The notes below the pieces were generated by a model. It saw only the letters and a list, made by a program, of their open reading frames with translations. It was not told the DNA's origin and did not search any database. A program made the position numbers and the translations under genes. A stretch of 64,000 nt of DNA, from NCBI RefSeq assembly GCF_902686445.1, contig NC_062227.1:18117678-18181677 (forward strand). Reading direction: 5' to 3'. The stretch's first letter is position 1; each line of letters starts with the position of its first letter. Source of the stretch: Sciurus carolinensis. Lineage: Eukaryota > Chordata > Mammalia > Rodentia > Sciuridae. Positions 15,673-35,599 of the stretch are shown piece after piece.

Positions 15673-15810
15673 AAACCTATAGAATACATATAAAGGGAAG
15701 TGGGAATCAAATACATAAAGAAAAATGTGAAAGGAATCTAAGCATGCCACATGCCACTATGAAATGCATTTAACCACACATTAAACCGTTAAGCAAATTA
15801 GTAAAAAAAA

Positions 15811-15908
15811 AAATATATATATATATATTTATATATATATATATATACTCCTACCATGTATATATATATATATATGAAATACAGAATACAATTTACATGG
15901 TAGGAGTA
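15811..15908. repeat. AT microsatellite containing a 15-bp perfect inverted repeat
   Basis: Alternating AT/TA runs surround an inverted repeat with arms 15,846-15,860 ('tactcctaccatgta') and 15,894-15,908 ('tacatggtaggagta'). The arms are perfect complements with a 33-nt AT-rich loop. Confidence 0.9.
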
Positions 15909-16784
15909 GTGAGTTCTTCACTTTTAAAATTGTATTATATTATTAATGCATTATTATAAAGCAAATCAAAACAACTTAACTAGCAAAATTAAATCTAAAA
16001 GAAGTAACTGCCAAGTCAGTAGCAAGAAATGGAGCACGACCTACACTTAGGAACCTTCTGTGGCTCTCCAGTTCCAGGCTGCTGGGTAAGATGCGGGACT
16101 CAGGAAAAGGGTGCAGCCTCTGCCCTGCAAACCTCCAGAATGACTGCTGTGACTACTCACTGGTTGACCTAGGCTGTGAAAGACTGGGAGATCTCTCTGC
16201 ATGACCTGAGGGTGGCATTTATCTTTCCAACCCCAGATCCAGGATTCCTTGGCTGTCAAGTCTCCTGGCCCAATCATGTTCCAAGTTGTACTCAGAATAG
16301 CACCATTGGAAGGTGTTTCAAGAAGAATGGTGGCCAATCAAAAGTGCCAATTGCAGCAGGTGGGTGAATGAATGACAGAAAGTTTGACCAATCAGCACAG
16401 ACAAGGGCCCTAATTGTCCACTCTGTGCAGGCTCTATTAGATGACACCTTGTCCTGAGAAGGCAAACAAAAGTCTATTCATGCCAGAAGGTGAGCAAAGC
16501 TGTGGAACATGATGGGTGAAACAGTGAGCACTTTGCACAGTTGTTTCATTCTACCAAAAGAGAGACCCTGCAGGATAACAAACAATTTGACCAATTAGAA
16601 ATGCCCAACATTGTTTAGGAAGATTTACTGGGCATTTCTAGAATACCTGTATATATATTATAAAACAGCTGCTCTCAACTTGCCCCCCAAACATTTAAAA
16701 CTTTTGCTACATCTGTACATTTTTAAATTTTAAACAGATTGCTGATATATGTTACAGTAATAATACAATGTTACATAAATGTCC
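15909..16784. other. Non-coding stretch with four CCAAT-type motifs
   Basis: No gene is supported. CCAATCA occurs at 16,270-16,276, 16,334-16,340 and 16,388-16,394, and CCAATTA at 16,591. The region is GC-richer than its surroundings and could be a decayed LTR or promoter, but I recognise no family. Confidence 0.45.
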
Positions 16785-16871
16785 ATTTTTTTGGCAGTGC
16801 TTGGGATTGAACGCAGGGCCTTGTGCTTGCAAGGCAAGCACTCTACCAACTGAGCTATATCCCCAGCCCCC
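16785..16871 (-). repeat. ID SINE
   Basis: On the minus strand the sequence starts 'gggggctggggatatagctc' and runs through the tRNA-like promoter to an A-tail (seen as T-rich at 16,785-16,792). Short 'ccattt' flanks may be the target-site duplication. Confidence 0.92.
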
Positions 16872-17689
16872 CATTTGCTTTAAAAAGTCAGAAATGTCTT
16901 CTGGAGGTGACATTGAAATGGAGTTGTTAGACCACCTCTAGAAATGACATTGTCCATATTTATTCAGGTGGTTAGAGGACATTGAGAAGACTTTGACCTT
17001 GAGAATGGAGGGTCCTGGGCCAGACTGGTTATGTGTAAATAACATTTTTCATATTATAATCATTCCTTGGTGTATGCATTTTACTCCTCATTCTTGTATA
17101 TATAGCTGACAATGCTAAGTATTTTTTGATATATCGACTTTTTAGATATTGTAATGTTCAAAGTAGAAGCAGTAAAATATAACACATTTTGTAAATTTCT
17201 TTTTTTGAACACTTCTAGGAAATGTTTTGTAGAGGACAATTGCCACAAAACCTATTGAATAATAAGCATTTTATGCTGGTTCTCTAAAGCACCATGCCAG
17301 TGTGCTTACAATGAGGCAAAAGTAACCATTGATCCAATGTCTGTGGGTTTTCTTTTACTTTGATCTGTAAATAGTGTATATAAAGAATAAACAAGTTGTA
17401 ATCTACACCTAGTTTTTCTAGCTGGATTTTCTTCTCAAAATCAGATCATTATAACACATTGGGTTGGTGAAGGACCAGAATGCTCATATTTTCATGTCAT
17501 TTTCAAATTAGAAGTATTGTTATATGTGTGCAGTTTCTTGAAGACTGTCATGTACATAGTGGACAAACTGAGTTTTTAATTGAAATATCTAGTCTGATTA
17601 GATGTTTAGAAGTGTCTGATGAATTTTAAGTGTACACATACTAAAATATCACTTCATGTGTCTAAAGGTTCTCTCTGATATGTAGAGGC
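16872..17689. other. Intronic/intergenic DNA, no gene seen
   Basis: AT-rich sequence with no recognised feature. Confidence 0.5.
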
Positions 17690-17960
17690 TAACACACAAT
17701 AAGTTGGGGGGACACAGAATAAGCTTTCATTGGATTTAATAAAGTGAAATTAAGGGAAGGAAGTGGAGGTGGGTATAAGAATGATAATAGACTGAGTCAC
17801 ATAAATTTCCTTTGTTCATATATGAATACATGAGCAGTGTAACTCCACATTGCATACAACCACAAACATGGGAAGTTTCATTCCACGTATGTACTTAAGT
17901 CAAAATACATACTACTGTCATGTATATCTAAAAAGAATAAAAATTTTAAAAAGAAAAATA
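17690..17960 (+). mobile_element. L1 3'UTR tail
   Basis: A purine-rich block (17,750-17,780) is followed by the squirrel L1 3' end signature 'actactgtcatgtatatcta' and an A-rich tail. The same tail is seen at 29,820-29,872. It is only the non-coding end of an element. Confidence 0.7.
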
Positions 17961-18239
17961 ATAAATCTAAAAGAAATACAAATAATGCAATCTACAGGGA
18001 ACTCTAAATCTAAGGAAACAAATAGAATGAAAGGAAGGAATAGAAGAGTGTTACATAACAACTTGGCCAAAAGAAAGCTGGGAAGGCCAAATTATGATAT
18101 AGAAAACAGTTGAATGTAAGACATTATCTAAGATAAAATATATTTTAAATAAAAAACTTTGAAGGTAGGCAGAGTAGAATATTATGTGAAGATATATAAA
18201 GCTTTCCCTAGACTACTGCTAAAAGAGTAGATGTAGTTT

Positions 18240-19440
18240 CAACTCACACCATATATCTAAGACATAAAATGTTAAGATTGACAGAAGTAAATAAATAGAA
18301 AACAACACTTGAATACTTGGAGAACAATATGCACTTGCTGTAAAGAAAAAGTCAAACAAAATGGAAATTAAAAAACAAAAGACTGAAAATAATTTAAACA
18401 AATTTGATGTACATACTAATTGTTTTCAATAGAAATGGAATATCATAGTGGATCAATGAATGGGAAATTAATAAACCAAAGGTTAATAGGTATAAAAATA
18501 TTAAAATTATTTTCTGATCATCAGAGAATAATGTTAGAAATCTAATGTGGAAATGATGTTCAAAATCCACAAATATGTGGCAATTGATTGAACAATCTTC
18601 AACATAAACTTTTTCCAAAATTGAATGATTAAAAGACCTTTGTACTTCTCAAAATTATCTGAAGACTCCACGTTAATACCTTGCAAACTCCCAATGATAT
18701 TTTTTGCAAAGACAGAAAAAGCTTATTCTAGAAATTTTACGGAATCTCAAAATTTTATGGATATATCAAATATATTCAAAATAGAAACAAAATTGGGAGA
18801 AGGTTGTTTCATAATTTAAAAATATTAAAAACTCTAAAATTTAATTAGTAACAGTGACATCAATTAAGACAGATGGACATAGTGAATTCTGAGTGTAATA
18901 AAGCCTTGCATATACAGCAAATTAAGATATTTGAACACAAAAGTTTATTACAGCATTAATCAACAGTGCTGCAATGTGGAAGCAAACCAAATAACCCTTG
19001 AAATGAGTGGATGAAGCAATTTGGAATAAAGAAACTACAGAATATTTTTCAAGATAAAAATGAATTTTTGCAAAATCTATAATCAATATAAATTTTTAGT
19101 ACATTATATTAACTGGAATATGTCACTACCACAAACAAAAATATGGGAGAACTCTACTTCTATAAGACAACTAAAAACAAAGAAACAAACATGCAAAAAA
19201 CCTTTTAAACAGAAATGACATTAGTGATAGAAGACAGAAATAAGTACTTATTTACATAGAAATATATTTATTGATTTTTGAGATGTAAGCATTCTATAGA
19301 TATATTATGTGACAATTTGAAATAATATTGTTGAACAGTATGCATGATATGGTGAGAGAGCAATTATTGTTTTGTGGATTTGATAACAATTAAAATTACA
19401 AATGAAACATAAAATAAAAAGAATTTTAAAATATTGAAAG
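18240..19440 (+). mobile_element. Old L1 ORF2 3' half, heavily decayed
   Basis: Blocks matching old L1 ORF2 and 3'UTR appear in order: 'aaactcccaatgatattttt' (18,690), 'gacagatggacatagtgaat' (18,869), 'tttattacagcattaatcaa' (18,944) and 'gtggatgaagcaatttggaa' (19,007). Identity is low, frames are lost and it is older than the other full-size L1 copies here. Confidence 0.65.
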
Positions 19441-19512
19441 ATACCTTTAAAATGCTATTGTCTTTATCCTATAAATAAGAACAAATTCATGAAAATATAT
19501 ATATATAAAGTG

Positions 19513-19680
19513 CATGCATATAATCCAGAACTACAATTGTAATTCTGAGGTAGGAAGTTAATAATTTCAAAGCCATCTTCAGAAACTTTGTGAGAACTTC
19601 TCTACAAATATAATTAGAAAGGTGCTTGGGATGTAGCCAATTATTAGAGTACCACTGGATTCTATCACTATTAAATTCAC
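19513..19680 (+). repeat. Degraded composite B1-ID SINE
   Basis: 'aattctgaggtaggaagtta' and 'aactttgtgagaacttctct' fit the B1-like half. 'ggtgcttgggatgtagccaa' and 'accactggattctatcacta' fit the ID-like half, so this is a decayed copy of the composite SINE at 58,947-59,146. Confidence 0.55.
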
Positions 19681-19970
19681 ATGTAAAAAATTTACATTAC
19701 TATGTACATACACAGGAAAAAAATCAATCTGGATAAAATATAAAATTTATTTTAAAAAGTATATTATTTATACAAACAAGTAAAAGCATATAAAATTTTA
19801 TTGGCAATAGAAACAAGAATAAGTTTATCTTAAATCCAACAATGTCCCAATTGGTGAAGTAATGGAAATTGTCATATATTCATAAAATATAGACAAAAAT
19901 AAAACAGTGTTATATAAAGTGAGGGAACCTCTCCTACAACATGAAATGTAGCCTATAAAATGAAATAAAA

Positions 19971-20056
19971 GGGGCTGGGAGATAGCTCAGTTGGTAGAGT
20001 GCTTGCCTTATAAGCACAAGGCCCTGGGTTCGATCCCCAGCACACACAAAAAAAAT
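19971..20056 (+). repeat. ID SINE with intact Pol III boxes
   Basis: 'ggggctgggagatagctcag', A box 'tagctcagttggtagagtgc' and B box 'ggttcgatcccc' are all well preserved, followed by a CA/A tail. It looks like one of the younger ID copies in the window. Confidence 0.94.
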
Positions 20057-27275
<7,219 letters not shown>

Positions 27276-27996
27276 CATGAATCAGAGATTACTGAAATGA
27301 AGAATCTGATTCAGTTGTTCTGGGATGAAGCTGGGTTTTCTGAAAATGTAATGATTTCTCTAGTTATTCCAAGACCACAGTGGGATTAGAGAAACTTTTG
27401 AAAGGTAATGAAGTTGACCACATAAAGAAAATACTAGTGAATTTGAGTTCAAATATTTTATGGTATTTATGTATGTTATTAAAATATCAACTAGCAACAA
27501 CCCCATTTGAATATTTTGTTTGTGCTTTGTTTTTCAAATTAAATTTATTTTAATATGTAAAATAAAATTATACATAATTATGCAGTAAAGTTTTAATATA
27601 TGTATATGTTATATTATGTTTATAACAGGATAAAATTCTAGCTTTTCAGATATTTTTCATTTTTATTAAATTTTTTTGATTTTTTTAGTTCTCCATGACA
27701 GTAGAATCCATTTTCATTAACTTTTACAAGCATGGGATATATCCTATTATAATTAGAATAACAATTATCTTGTGGGTGAGAATGATGGTGGAAAGAAAGA
27801 ATGCACTGAGCCTGGAGGAGGTCAAACTAACAAGTCATTTACAGACACAGATTGATGCTCACCTTTGCCTCCAAGAGCAGCATGTTACCTGAATGCACTT
27901 TTGTGCTGCCCTTTTGGTCCTGGGACACTGGGGAGACTGGGTTAGTTTGAAGAGAAGTTAGCTCTGAAGCTGTGTCCAGCCTGCCCATATCTGCTG
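27276..27996. other. Spacer with a short antisense L1 3' tail
   Basis: No gene is supported. At about 27,660-27,790 the reverse complement matches the L1 3' terminal signature ('ctactgtcatggagaacta'-like), so a short minus-strand L1 tail is likely. The rest is unassigned. Confidence 0.5.
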
Positions 27997-28004
27997 ATTT
28001 GATT
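27997..28004 (+). promoter_or_regulatory. Degenerate kappa promoter octamer
   Basis: 'atttgatt' stands where kappa V promoters carry ATTTGCAT, 62 bp upstream of the leader ATG. The surrounding 'cagcctgcccatatctgctg' context is that of IGKV1-type promoters. Two of eight bases differ, so Oct binding is probably lost. Confidence 0.65.
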
Positions 28005-28065
28005 GTGTCCAGAGAACAACCCAAAGCCCTGTGGATCCTGTGCAGGAGTTAGTGCCAGTCAGGAC

Positions 28066-28368
28066 ATGAGGGTCCATGCTCAGTCCCTGGGGTTTCTGCT
28101 TCCCAGTTTATGGGGACAACTCGGGACATTTACACAGACCAGTATTGTTGGTGCTGCCTGGTCCTTCAGGTAAGTCCTCATAAAATGTTCAGTGCTGTAG
28201 ATATTTGTTTTAATTATTCTAATACCAGGTGCCAGAGTTAACATCCAGAAAAAGCATTCTCCATCTTACTTTTCTAAATCTCCAGGATACAGAGTCATCA
28301 TCACATTTTGATCAAGAGAAAATATTTACATTTACACTCCCACAGTGATACAGGCCATGACATAAAAC
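28066..28368 (+). pseudogene. IGKV1-like V segment with large internal deletion
   Basis: Kappa V segments encode the antigen-binding domain of immunoglobulin light chains after V-J joining. A leader exon starts at 28,066 ('atgagggtccatgctcag'), matching the second Met of IGKV1 leaders; the usual first ATG, 6 nt upstream, is changed. Its donor region reads 'cccagtttat', so the donor is damaged. After about 120 bp of intron an acceptor (28,227-28,228) opens a V exon starting 'gtgccagagttaacatccag'. Framework 1 can be followed to the position of the first conserved cysteine, which is lost beside a TGA. The exon then jumps straight to CDR3-like sequence and the recombination signal. The V exon is only 112 bp against about 300 expected, so CDR1 to framework 3 are deleted. 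The closest human family is IGKV1, by leader, promoter context and signal sequence. Confidence 0.85.
28341..28368 (+). promoter_or_regulatory. 12-spacer recombination signal sequence (RSS)
   Basis: The heptamer 'cacagtg' (28,341-28,347) is perfect, the 12-bp spacer is 'atacaggccatg', and the nonamer 'acataaaac' (28,360-28,368) is close to the kappa V form. It could in principle still be cut by RAG although the V exon is a stub. Confidence 0.9.
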
Positions 28369-29639
28369 TCCCAGGGAAGAAGTAGTTTGAGCCTGTCCTG
28401 CCCCAGTTGCTCTTCCTGCTTCCTCTACCTGATGAGAGCACTTTTCAGAGGCATCCCAGATCTGAGTTTCACAGGAAGATATTGTTAAAAAGAACCAAGG
28501 AGTGTTTCTGCACCACACTCTCCTCACTTCTCCTTGGCCAAAGGGGAATAATCATGACTATGCTCACCTGAATTAAATGAAAGAATTTTCTATATCTGAT
28601 AAATATGGTTATGTTTCCTGGACTTATACATTAAAAGAGAGCCCCTAGTGATGTCCCAAGAGAGAATTGACTAGGTGGAGAAACAGGAGCCTAATCTGCA
28701 CCTCAATGTCCTGGAAGTATGTTAGTCAAAGAAGCAGACAACCTAAATGGAACTCTCTGGTGCTCACCCAGAATCCAGAGAGAATATTCCCCTGAAATTA
28801 GAGTGACCCACCATGAGTGGTGCAGACAGGATGAAGTTTGGGTTCTGAAATTCTCCATTTATGATGGTATTCACCAGAATATGCTCCTCTTCTCCGGCCT
28901 CAAGTGTCACCAACAGAAGACAATTAATGTAATCTTATTTTCTGACTTTCAAATATCATGGGGTTTTCTTCCATGAGTCATTCTAAATAGAATCCATAAA
29001 GTTCACATCTAATCCTTCGATCTTCAGATTATAACCTTTCATAAAAGAGAAGACACTTGGGAGATATGATTAAGTCAAAGATTCAGGATCTGGAGATTTT
29101 ACTGAATATTCTGCAGGAGACCAACATAAGCATGAAGATTCATAGAATGGTGAGAAAGTATGGAGAGTCAGAAAGGTTGTGACAATGTTGAGGGGTATTG
29201 AGTGATGAAGGAAAGGGCCAAGATCAGGAACATGGAAAAATCTAGGAGCTGGAATGTCTGGACCTGGATTCTCTTCTCAGGCGAATGCAGTAGGATCACA
29301 GTCCTCCTAAAACCTGCATTTCATCTCAATGAGAATTCTGACCTCTAGAACCATGAGGAAACCAGCCTGTGATGCTTTAAGCCTATGAGGTCATGATGAT
29401 CTGTGGGCAGTAATATGGACAGGGATACCCTGAGAGTGGCTGTCCTATGGTCCACCAAATATTCCACATTGCTATCATTTGGTGTCTATATTGACTGGAG
29501 GCAGAGAAACTTTTACCCTAAGAAGAGAAGGTACCAGATTTCTTCTAAGGTAGAAAATACCTAGAAAAATCTTCTCACATATTGCAATTACTTTCACAGC
29601 ACCAAAAAGAAGGGAGGGTTTTTCTTGCTTTCTATTCAT
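28369..29639. other. Kappa V flank, no gene seen
   Basis: No second V segment, RNA gene or clear repeat recognised. Short open frames (for example 28,719-28,976) have no domain support. Confidence 0.5.
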
Positions 29640-29872
29640 TGGTCTCCATATTAGGACTATGAATTATGTTACAGGAGAGAGTGTGTGAGGGGAGGAATGA
29701 GTCAGTGTTGGGGGTATCAGACATGAGGAAGGGCTCAGGGAAAAGAAAAATGCCCCTGATCATTTCTGGAATGGAGACAGGTAGAGCTTGGAGGTGTGCA
29801 GGACTGTGTTGTATAATATTCAAAGTGCATCCTACTGTCATGTGTAACTAATTAGAACAAATAAAAATAATG
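29640..29872 (+). mobile_element. L1 3' end fragment
   Basis: A purine-rich stretch is followed by the terminal signature 'ctactgtcatgtgtaactaa' and 'ttagaacaaataaaaataat', the squirrel L1 3' end. The 5' limit is uncertain. Confidence 0.65.
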
Positions 29873-31582
29873 TGTTTGTAAGCCTCTATGTGGATTTTGT
29901 GAGTTCAAAGCAGATGTGAGATCTAAAACCTGATAGTTTTATTTGTCAAAGATTACTTTTGTGAGAGAAAAGGGAATTCTTGTAATTCCCACAGAATTCT
30001 TGAAATAAATATCTAAATATCTTGGTGCCAGCTGTGAAAAGGAGTGCCCAGAAGAAGGAGCTGTGTGCCATGTACAGCTGCAGGAGTTTGGCCACCCAAA
30101 CAGACAGGCTCCAGCCCTGTGTAGAGAGTGCTTTACCTTCATAGTCTCTGAGCTAGTCTGTATCTGGGACAGTCAACCCTTGATGTACAGTCAGCTGACA
30201 GTATCTGTATTTTCCTCATACAATCCAACTACATGCACATGAAAGATATTCAGGGCAAGTTGCATTGTGTCTGACATGTTCTATGAAGTTAAACTTCCCT
30301 GGTTGTGTTAGTAGTACTTAGTCAGGCTCACTGGAGTGCTATCCAATAGTGATCGCATGGATTTTACTATGTCAGTAAGATTAAGAAATAATAGTGACCT
30401 CCAGTCAAAGAACAGGTATTCTAACCCTGAGAATATACAGTTGTAAGCAAAGGGAGACAATTACAATTAACAAACTTTTCTAGAAGAGAAGACCTACAGG
30501 TCTCACTTCTGGCAGGATCTCCTGGGATCACTGCAGAGTTAGGATGTGTGGCCACAGGTTTCTCATGTGCACCAGAGGGGGATTTTCTTTTGGGGTGCAG
30601 GTGCCCTAAGGTAAGTTTTGCCCGACTCCAGCACCCAAATTAGCATAAGACTGATTTGTAGATGAAATTGCAACAAAATGTTCACCATGATAGTTTTGGA
30701 AAGGACCAAAAAGAGAAGCCCTCTTCCATATGCATGAGAAGTTAAACTTGGGTTTGATGAAGACTGAAGAAGGTGGACCCCAGCCGACCTGGATAACAAT
30801 AAACACTAATTCATCTGAAAACAGACTTAACATTCCTTTCTCATTCTCTGCTTGGAGACACCCTTTCTCTCTTGAGAGTGTACCTTGCTTGAGCTTCACT
30901 TTCACCATTAATTAAGTTCTTTTGCATGACTCTTCATATCCGACCTCAATTTTCTCTCTCAGGACCCAAGAGCCAAGCCTTGGCACTTCTGCACCCATGC
31001 TCCTGTGACACTGAATCTGTACTGCACATGTACTGACCTTTTTCCTGTCAGAATTCCCCAAATAACAAGGCAAAACAACTATATAGGTGATATTTACATC
31101 TGGTTAAGAGTTACAAGTACTCCAGGGAAGATTTACAGAGACCAGGAGAAGGTGAGAAATTGACATGCATATAGTACATTGTTGTAAGGGAGAAACATTA
31201 GCATCATTGGATTTTGGTTGTAGTGGGGGCCCTGAAGACTGTGTTCCCCCCAAGACCCTAAGTGGAAACTCTGAACCCCATTTTGTATCTGTGGACTATC
31301 CTTTGGCTCTGTGACCACAGCACAAAAGGATGCACCCAAGTCAAATTCATGATAGGCATGTCACCTGGTTCCAAGTTTGGTGCAAAGTCTTGTATTTGCT
31401 TTCAAACTGAAGTCTCAGCACCATGAGGATGACTGGTATCACACCCACTCTCCCCTAGGGCAGGAAAAGGTGTTTCCTGGCAGATTTCTCATTATGCAGT
31501 TTTGAAAACCTTCTGCCCCCTGGTGGAAGAGAGTCAGGCTTACTTACCTCCTGGTTTACTCCTCTCCCACAGCATGAAGGAG
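29873..31582. other. Intergenic DNA, no gene seen
   Basis: No coding region, V segment or repeat family recognised. Open frames at 30,563-30,915 overlap on both strands and lack domains. Confidence 0.5.
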
Positions 31583-31749
31583 GATTTACATAGGGCAATG
31601 TTGTTTGATTCATTCTGTTATTTTCCCCTTCCCTCCCACCCTTCCCACCCCTCTTTTCCCTCTATACAGTCCTTCCTTCCTCCATTCTAATCCCCTCCCC
31701 CCATTTTGTGTCATCATCAGTGTATCAGCAAGATCATTCTTTCTTTGGT

Positions 31750-34700
31750 TTTTTGAGATGGGCTTATCTCACTTAGCATGATATTTTCCAATTTAATCCA
31801 TTTGCCTGCAAATGCTATAATTTTATTATTCGTTGTGGCTGAGTAATATTCCATTGTATAAATATACCACAGTTTCTTTATCCATTCATCAATTGAAGGG
31901 CATCTAGGTTGGTTCCACAATCTGGCTATTGTGAATTGAGCAGCTATGAACATTGATGTGGATGTATCTCTGTATTCTGCTGATTTTAGGTCCTTTGGGT
32001 ATAGGCCGAGGAGTGGGATAGCTGGGTCAAATGGTGGTTCCATTCCAAGCTTTCTAAGGAATCTCCACACTGCTTTCCAGAGTGGCTGCACTAATTTGCA
32101 ACCCCACCAGGAATGTATGAGTGTACCTTTTCCCCCACATACTCTCCAACACATATTGTTGCTTGTATTCTTGATAAAGGTCATTCTAATTGGGGTGAGA
32201 TGGAATATTAGGGTAGCTTTGGTTTGCATTTCTCTTATTATTAGAGAAGTTGAATATTTTTTCATATTTTTGCTGATTGCTTGTAGATCTTCTGTGAAGT
32301 GTCTGTTTATTTCCTTAGCCCATTTGTTGATTGGATTATTTGTATTCTTGGTGTACTCTTTTTTGAGTTCTTTATAGATTCTGGAGATTAGTGCTCTATC
32401 TGAAGTATGGGTGGCAAAGATTCTCTCCCACTCTGTAGGCAATCTCTTCACATTGCTGATAATTTCCTTGCAGAGAGAAATTTTTCAGTTTGAATCTATC
32501 CCAGTTATTGATTCTTGATTTTATTTCTTGTACTATGGGAATCCTGTTAAGGAAGTCTGATCCTTGGTGGACATGTTAAAGATTTGGATCTACTTTTTCT
32601 TCCATAAGATGAAGGATCTCTGGTCTGATTCAGAGGTCATTAATCCATTTTGAGTTGATTTTTGTGCAGGGTGAGAGATAGGGGTTTAGTTTCATTCTGC
32701 TGCATATGGATTTACAGTTTTCACAGCACCATTTGTTGAAGAGTCTATATTTTATCCATTGCATATTTTTGGCACCTTTGTCTAATATGAGAATATTGAA
32801 TTAATTTGGGTTTTTGTCCATGTCCTCTACTCTGTACCATTGATCTACTTGTCTCTTTTGATACCAATACCATGCCATTTTTGTTACTATTGCTTTTAAG
32901 TATAGTTGAAGGTCTGGTATTGCGATACCCCCTGCTTCACTCTTCATGCTAAGGAGTATTTTAGCTATTCTGGGTTTCTTTATCTTCCTGATGAATTTCA
33001 TGATTGCTTGCTCTATTTCTGCAAGGTATGTCATTGGAAATTTAAATGGAATTGCACTGAATCTGTATAGCACTTTTGGTAGTATGGCCATTTTGACTAT
33101 ATTAATTCTGCATATCCAAGAACATGGGAGATATTTCCATATTCTAAGGTTTTCTTAATTTCTTTCTTTAGTGTTCTGTAGTTCTCATTGTAGAGGTCTT
33201 TCACCTATTTTGTTAGATTGATTCCCAAGTATTTGATTTTTTCGAGGTTATCATGAATGGGGTAGATTTTCTAACTTCTCGTTCTGAAGATTCATCACTA
33301 TGTATAAAAATGCATTGGATTTATGAGCATTGATCTTATATCCTGCTACTTTAAAGAATTCACTTATCAGTTCTAAAAGTTTTCTGGTGGAATTTCCCAG
33401 TTCTTCTAAATACATAATCATGTCTTCAGTAAATAGGGATAGTTTGAGTTCTTCTTTTTGTATTTGCATCCCTTTAATTTCTTTGGTCTAATTGCTCTGG
33501 CTAGAGTTTCAAGGACAATGTTGAACAGAAGTGGTGAAAGAGGGATCTCTGCCTTTTCCCAGTTTTTAGGGGGAATGCTTTCAGTTTTTCACCATTTAGA
33601 ATGATATTAGCCAGGGGCTTAGCATAGATGACCTTTACAATGTTAAGGAATGTTCCCACTATCCCTATTTTTCTAGTGTTTTGAGCAGAAAGGGATGCTG
33701 TATTTTATCAAGTGCTTTTTCTGCATCTATGGAAATAATCATGTGAGTCTTGACTTTAAGTCTGTTGATATGATGATTTATGTTTATTGATTTCCAAATG
33801 GTGAAACTACCTTGCATTCCTGAGTTAAAACCCCTTTGATCATGGTGAACTATCTTTTTAATATGTTTTTGTATGCAATTTGCTAAGATTTTGTTGAGAA
33901 ATTTTGTGTTGATGTTCATTAAGGATATTGGTCTGAAATTTTCTTTCCTCAATGTGTCTGTCTGGTTTAGGTATCTGGGTGATATGGACTTCACAGAATG
34001 AGTTTCAGAGGGTTTCCTACTCTTCTATTTTATGGAATACTTTGAGGAGTATTGGCATGAGCTCTTCTTTAAATGTTTTGTAGAACTAGGCTGAGAACCC
34101 ATCTGGTCCAGGACTTTTCTTTGTTGGTAGGCTTTTGATGACTTCCTCTATTTTATTATTTGAAATTGATCTATTCAAGTTGTGTATGTCTATGTCCTCC
34201 TGGTTCAGTTTAGGTAATTCATATGTCTCTACAAACCTGTTGATGTCTTCAAGATTTTCTGATTTGTTGAAGTATAGATTTTCAAAATAGCTTCTAATTA
34301 TATTTTGTATTTCACTCATGTCTGTAGTGATACTTCCTTGCTCATTCCAAATTTTAGTAATTTGAGTTTTCTCTCTCCTTCTCTTTGTGAGTGTGGCTAA
34401 GGGTTTATCAATTTTGTTTATTTTTTCAAAGAACCAACTATTTATTTCATTAACTTTTCTATTGTTTCCTTTGTTTCAATTTCATTGATTTCAGCTCCCA
34501 TTTTAACTATTTCCTGTCTTCTACTACTTTTGGTGTTGATCTGTTCTTTTTCTAGGGCTTTAAGCTGTAGTGTTAAGTCATTTATCTGTTGATTTTTTTC
34601 TTTTACTGAATATGCTCCAAGAAATAAATCTTCCTCTAAGTACTGCTTTCCTAGTGTCCCAGAGATTTTGATATGATGTCTTTGTTCTCATTTACCTCTA

Positions 34701-35540
34701 AGAATTTTTTTTATTTCCCTCCTGATGTCACCCATTATCCATTCATCATATAATAGCATATTATTTAATCTCCAGGTGTTGGAGCAGTTTCTGTTTTTTA
34801 TTCTGTCATTTATTTCTAATTTTAATCCATTATGATCTGATAGAATACATGGTAGTATCTCTATCTTCTTGTATTTGCGAACATTAGCTTTGTGGCATAA
34901 AATATGGTCTATTTTAGGGAAGGATCCATGTGCTGCTGAGAAGAAGGTATATTCGCTCTCTGTTGAATGGTATATTCTATATATGTCTGTTAAGTCTAAA
35001 TTATTGATTGTGTTATTGAGATCTATGGTTTCTTTATTCAACTTTTGTTTGGAAGATCTGTCCAGTGGTAAGAGAGGCATGTTAAAATCACTTAGTATTA
35101 TTGTGTTGTGGTTTATTTGATTTCTGTAATTGAGAAGGAATTGTTTGATGTACATGGATGAGCCAAAGTTTGGGGCATAGATATTTATGATTGTTATGTC
35201 TTGCTGAATTATGCTTCCCTTAAGCAGTATGAAATGTCCTTCTTTATCCCTTCTGATTAACTTTGATTTGAAGTCCACATTATCTGATATGAGAATGGAT
35301 ACTCCAACTTTTTTGCTCTGTCCATGTGCGTGGTATGTTTTTTCCCATCCTTTCACCTTTAGTCTGTGGGTATCTCTTTCTATGAGATGAGTATTTTACA
35401 GGCAGCATATTGTTGGATTTTTCTTTTTAATCCAATCTGCCAGTCTATGTCTTTTGATTGATGAGTTCAGGCCATTAACATTCAGGGTTCTTATTGAAAT
35501 ATGATTTGTATTTCCAATCATTTGACTCATTTTTGTTTTT
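31750..35540 (-). pseudogene. L1 ORF2 (endonuclease-reverse transcriptase), broken
   Basis: ORF2p nicks target DNA and reverse-transcribes L1 RNA. The 222-codon frame 34,688-35,356 holds most of the endonuclease, with SDFN and SDHNG catalytic-region motifs preserved. Reverse transcriptase pieces follow at 33,665-33,994 and 33,251-33,469. In the latter the polymerase signature reads FTED instead of an ADD-type motif, so the active site is damaged. The frame 32,801-33,091 and the 244-codon frame 31,717-32,451 give the thumb-side and C-terminal regions. At least five frame breaks separate these pieces. Confidence 0.85.
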
Positions 35541-35599
35541 TGACATGACTTGTTTTCTCCTTTTTTTGCTATTCCTTTATGCTAGTTCCTCCCTTTGCT

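Noticed and set aside
16047..16367. Overlapping open frames on both strands (96 and 63 codons)
   Set aside because: No domain, splice context or codon pattern; they only reflect the local rise in GC.
31946..32377. 143-codon open frame on the + strand
   Set aside because: Antisense to the L1 ORF2 C-terminal region; no independent support.
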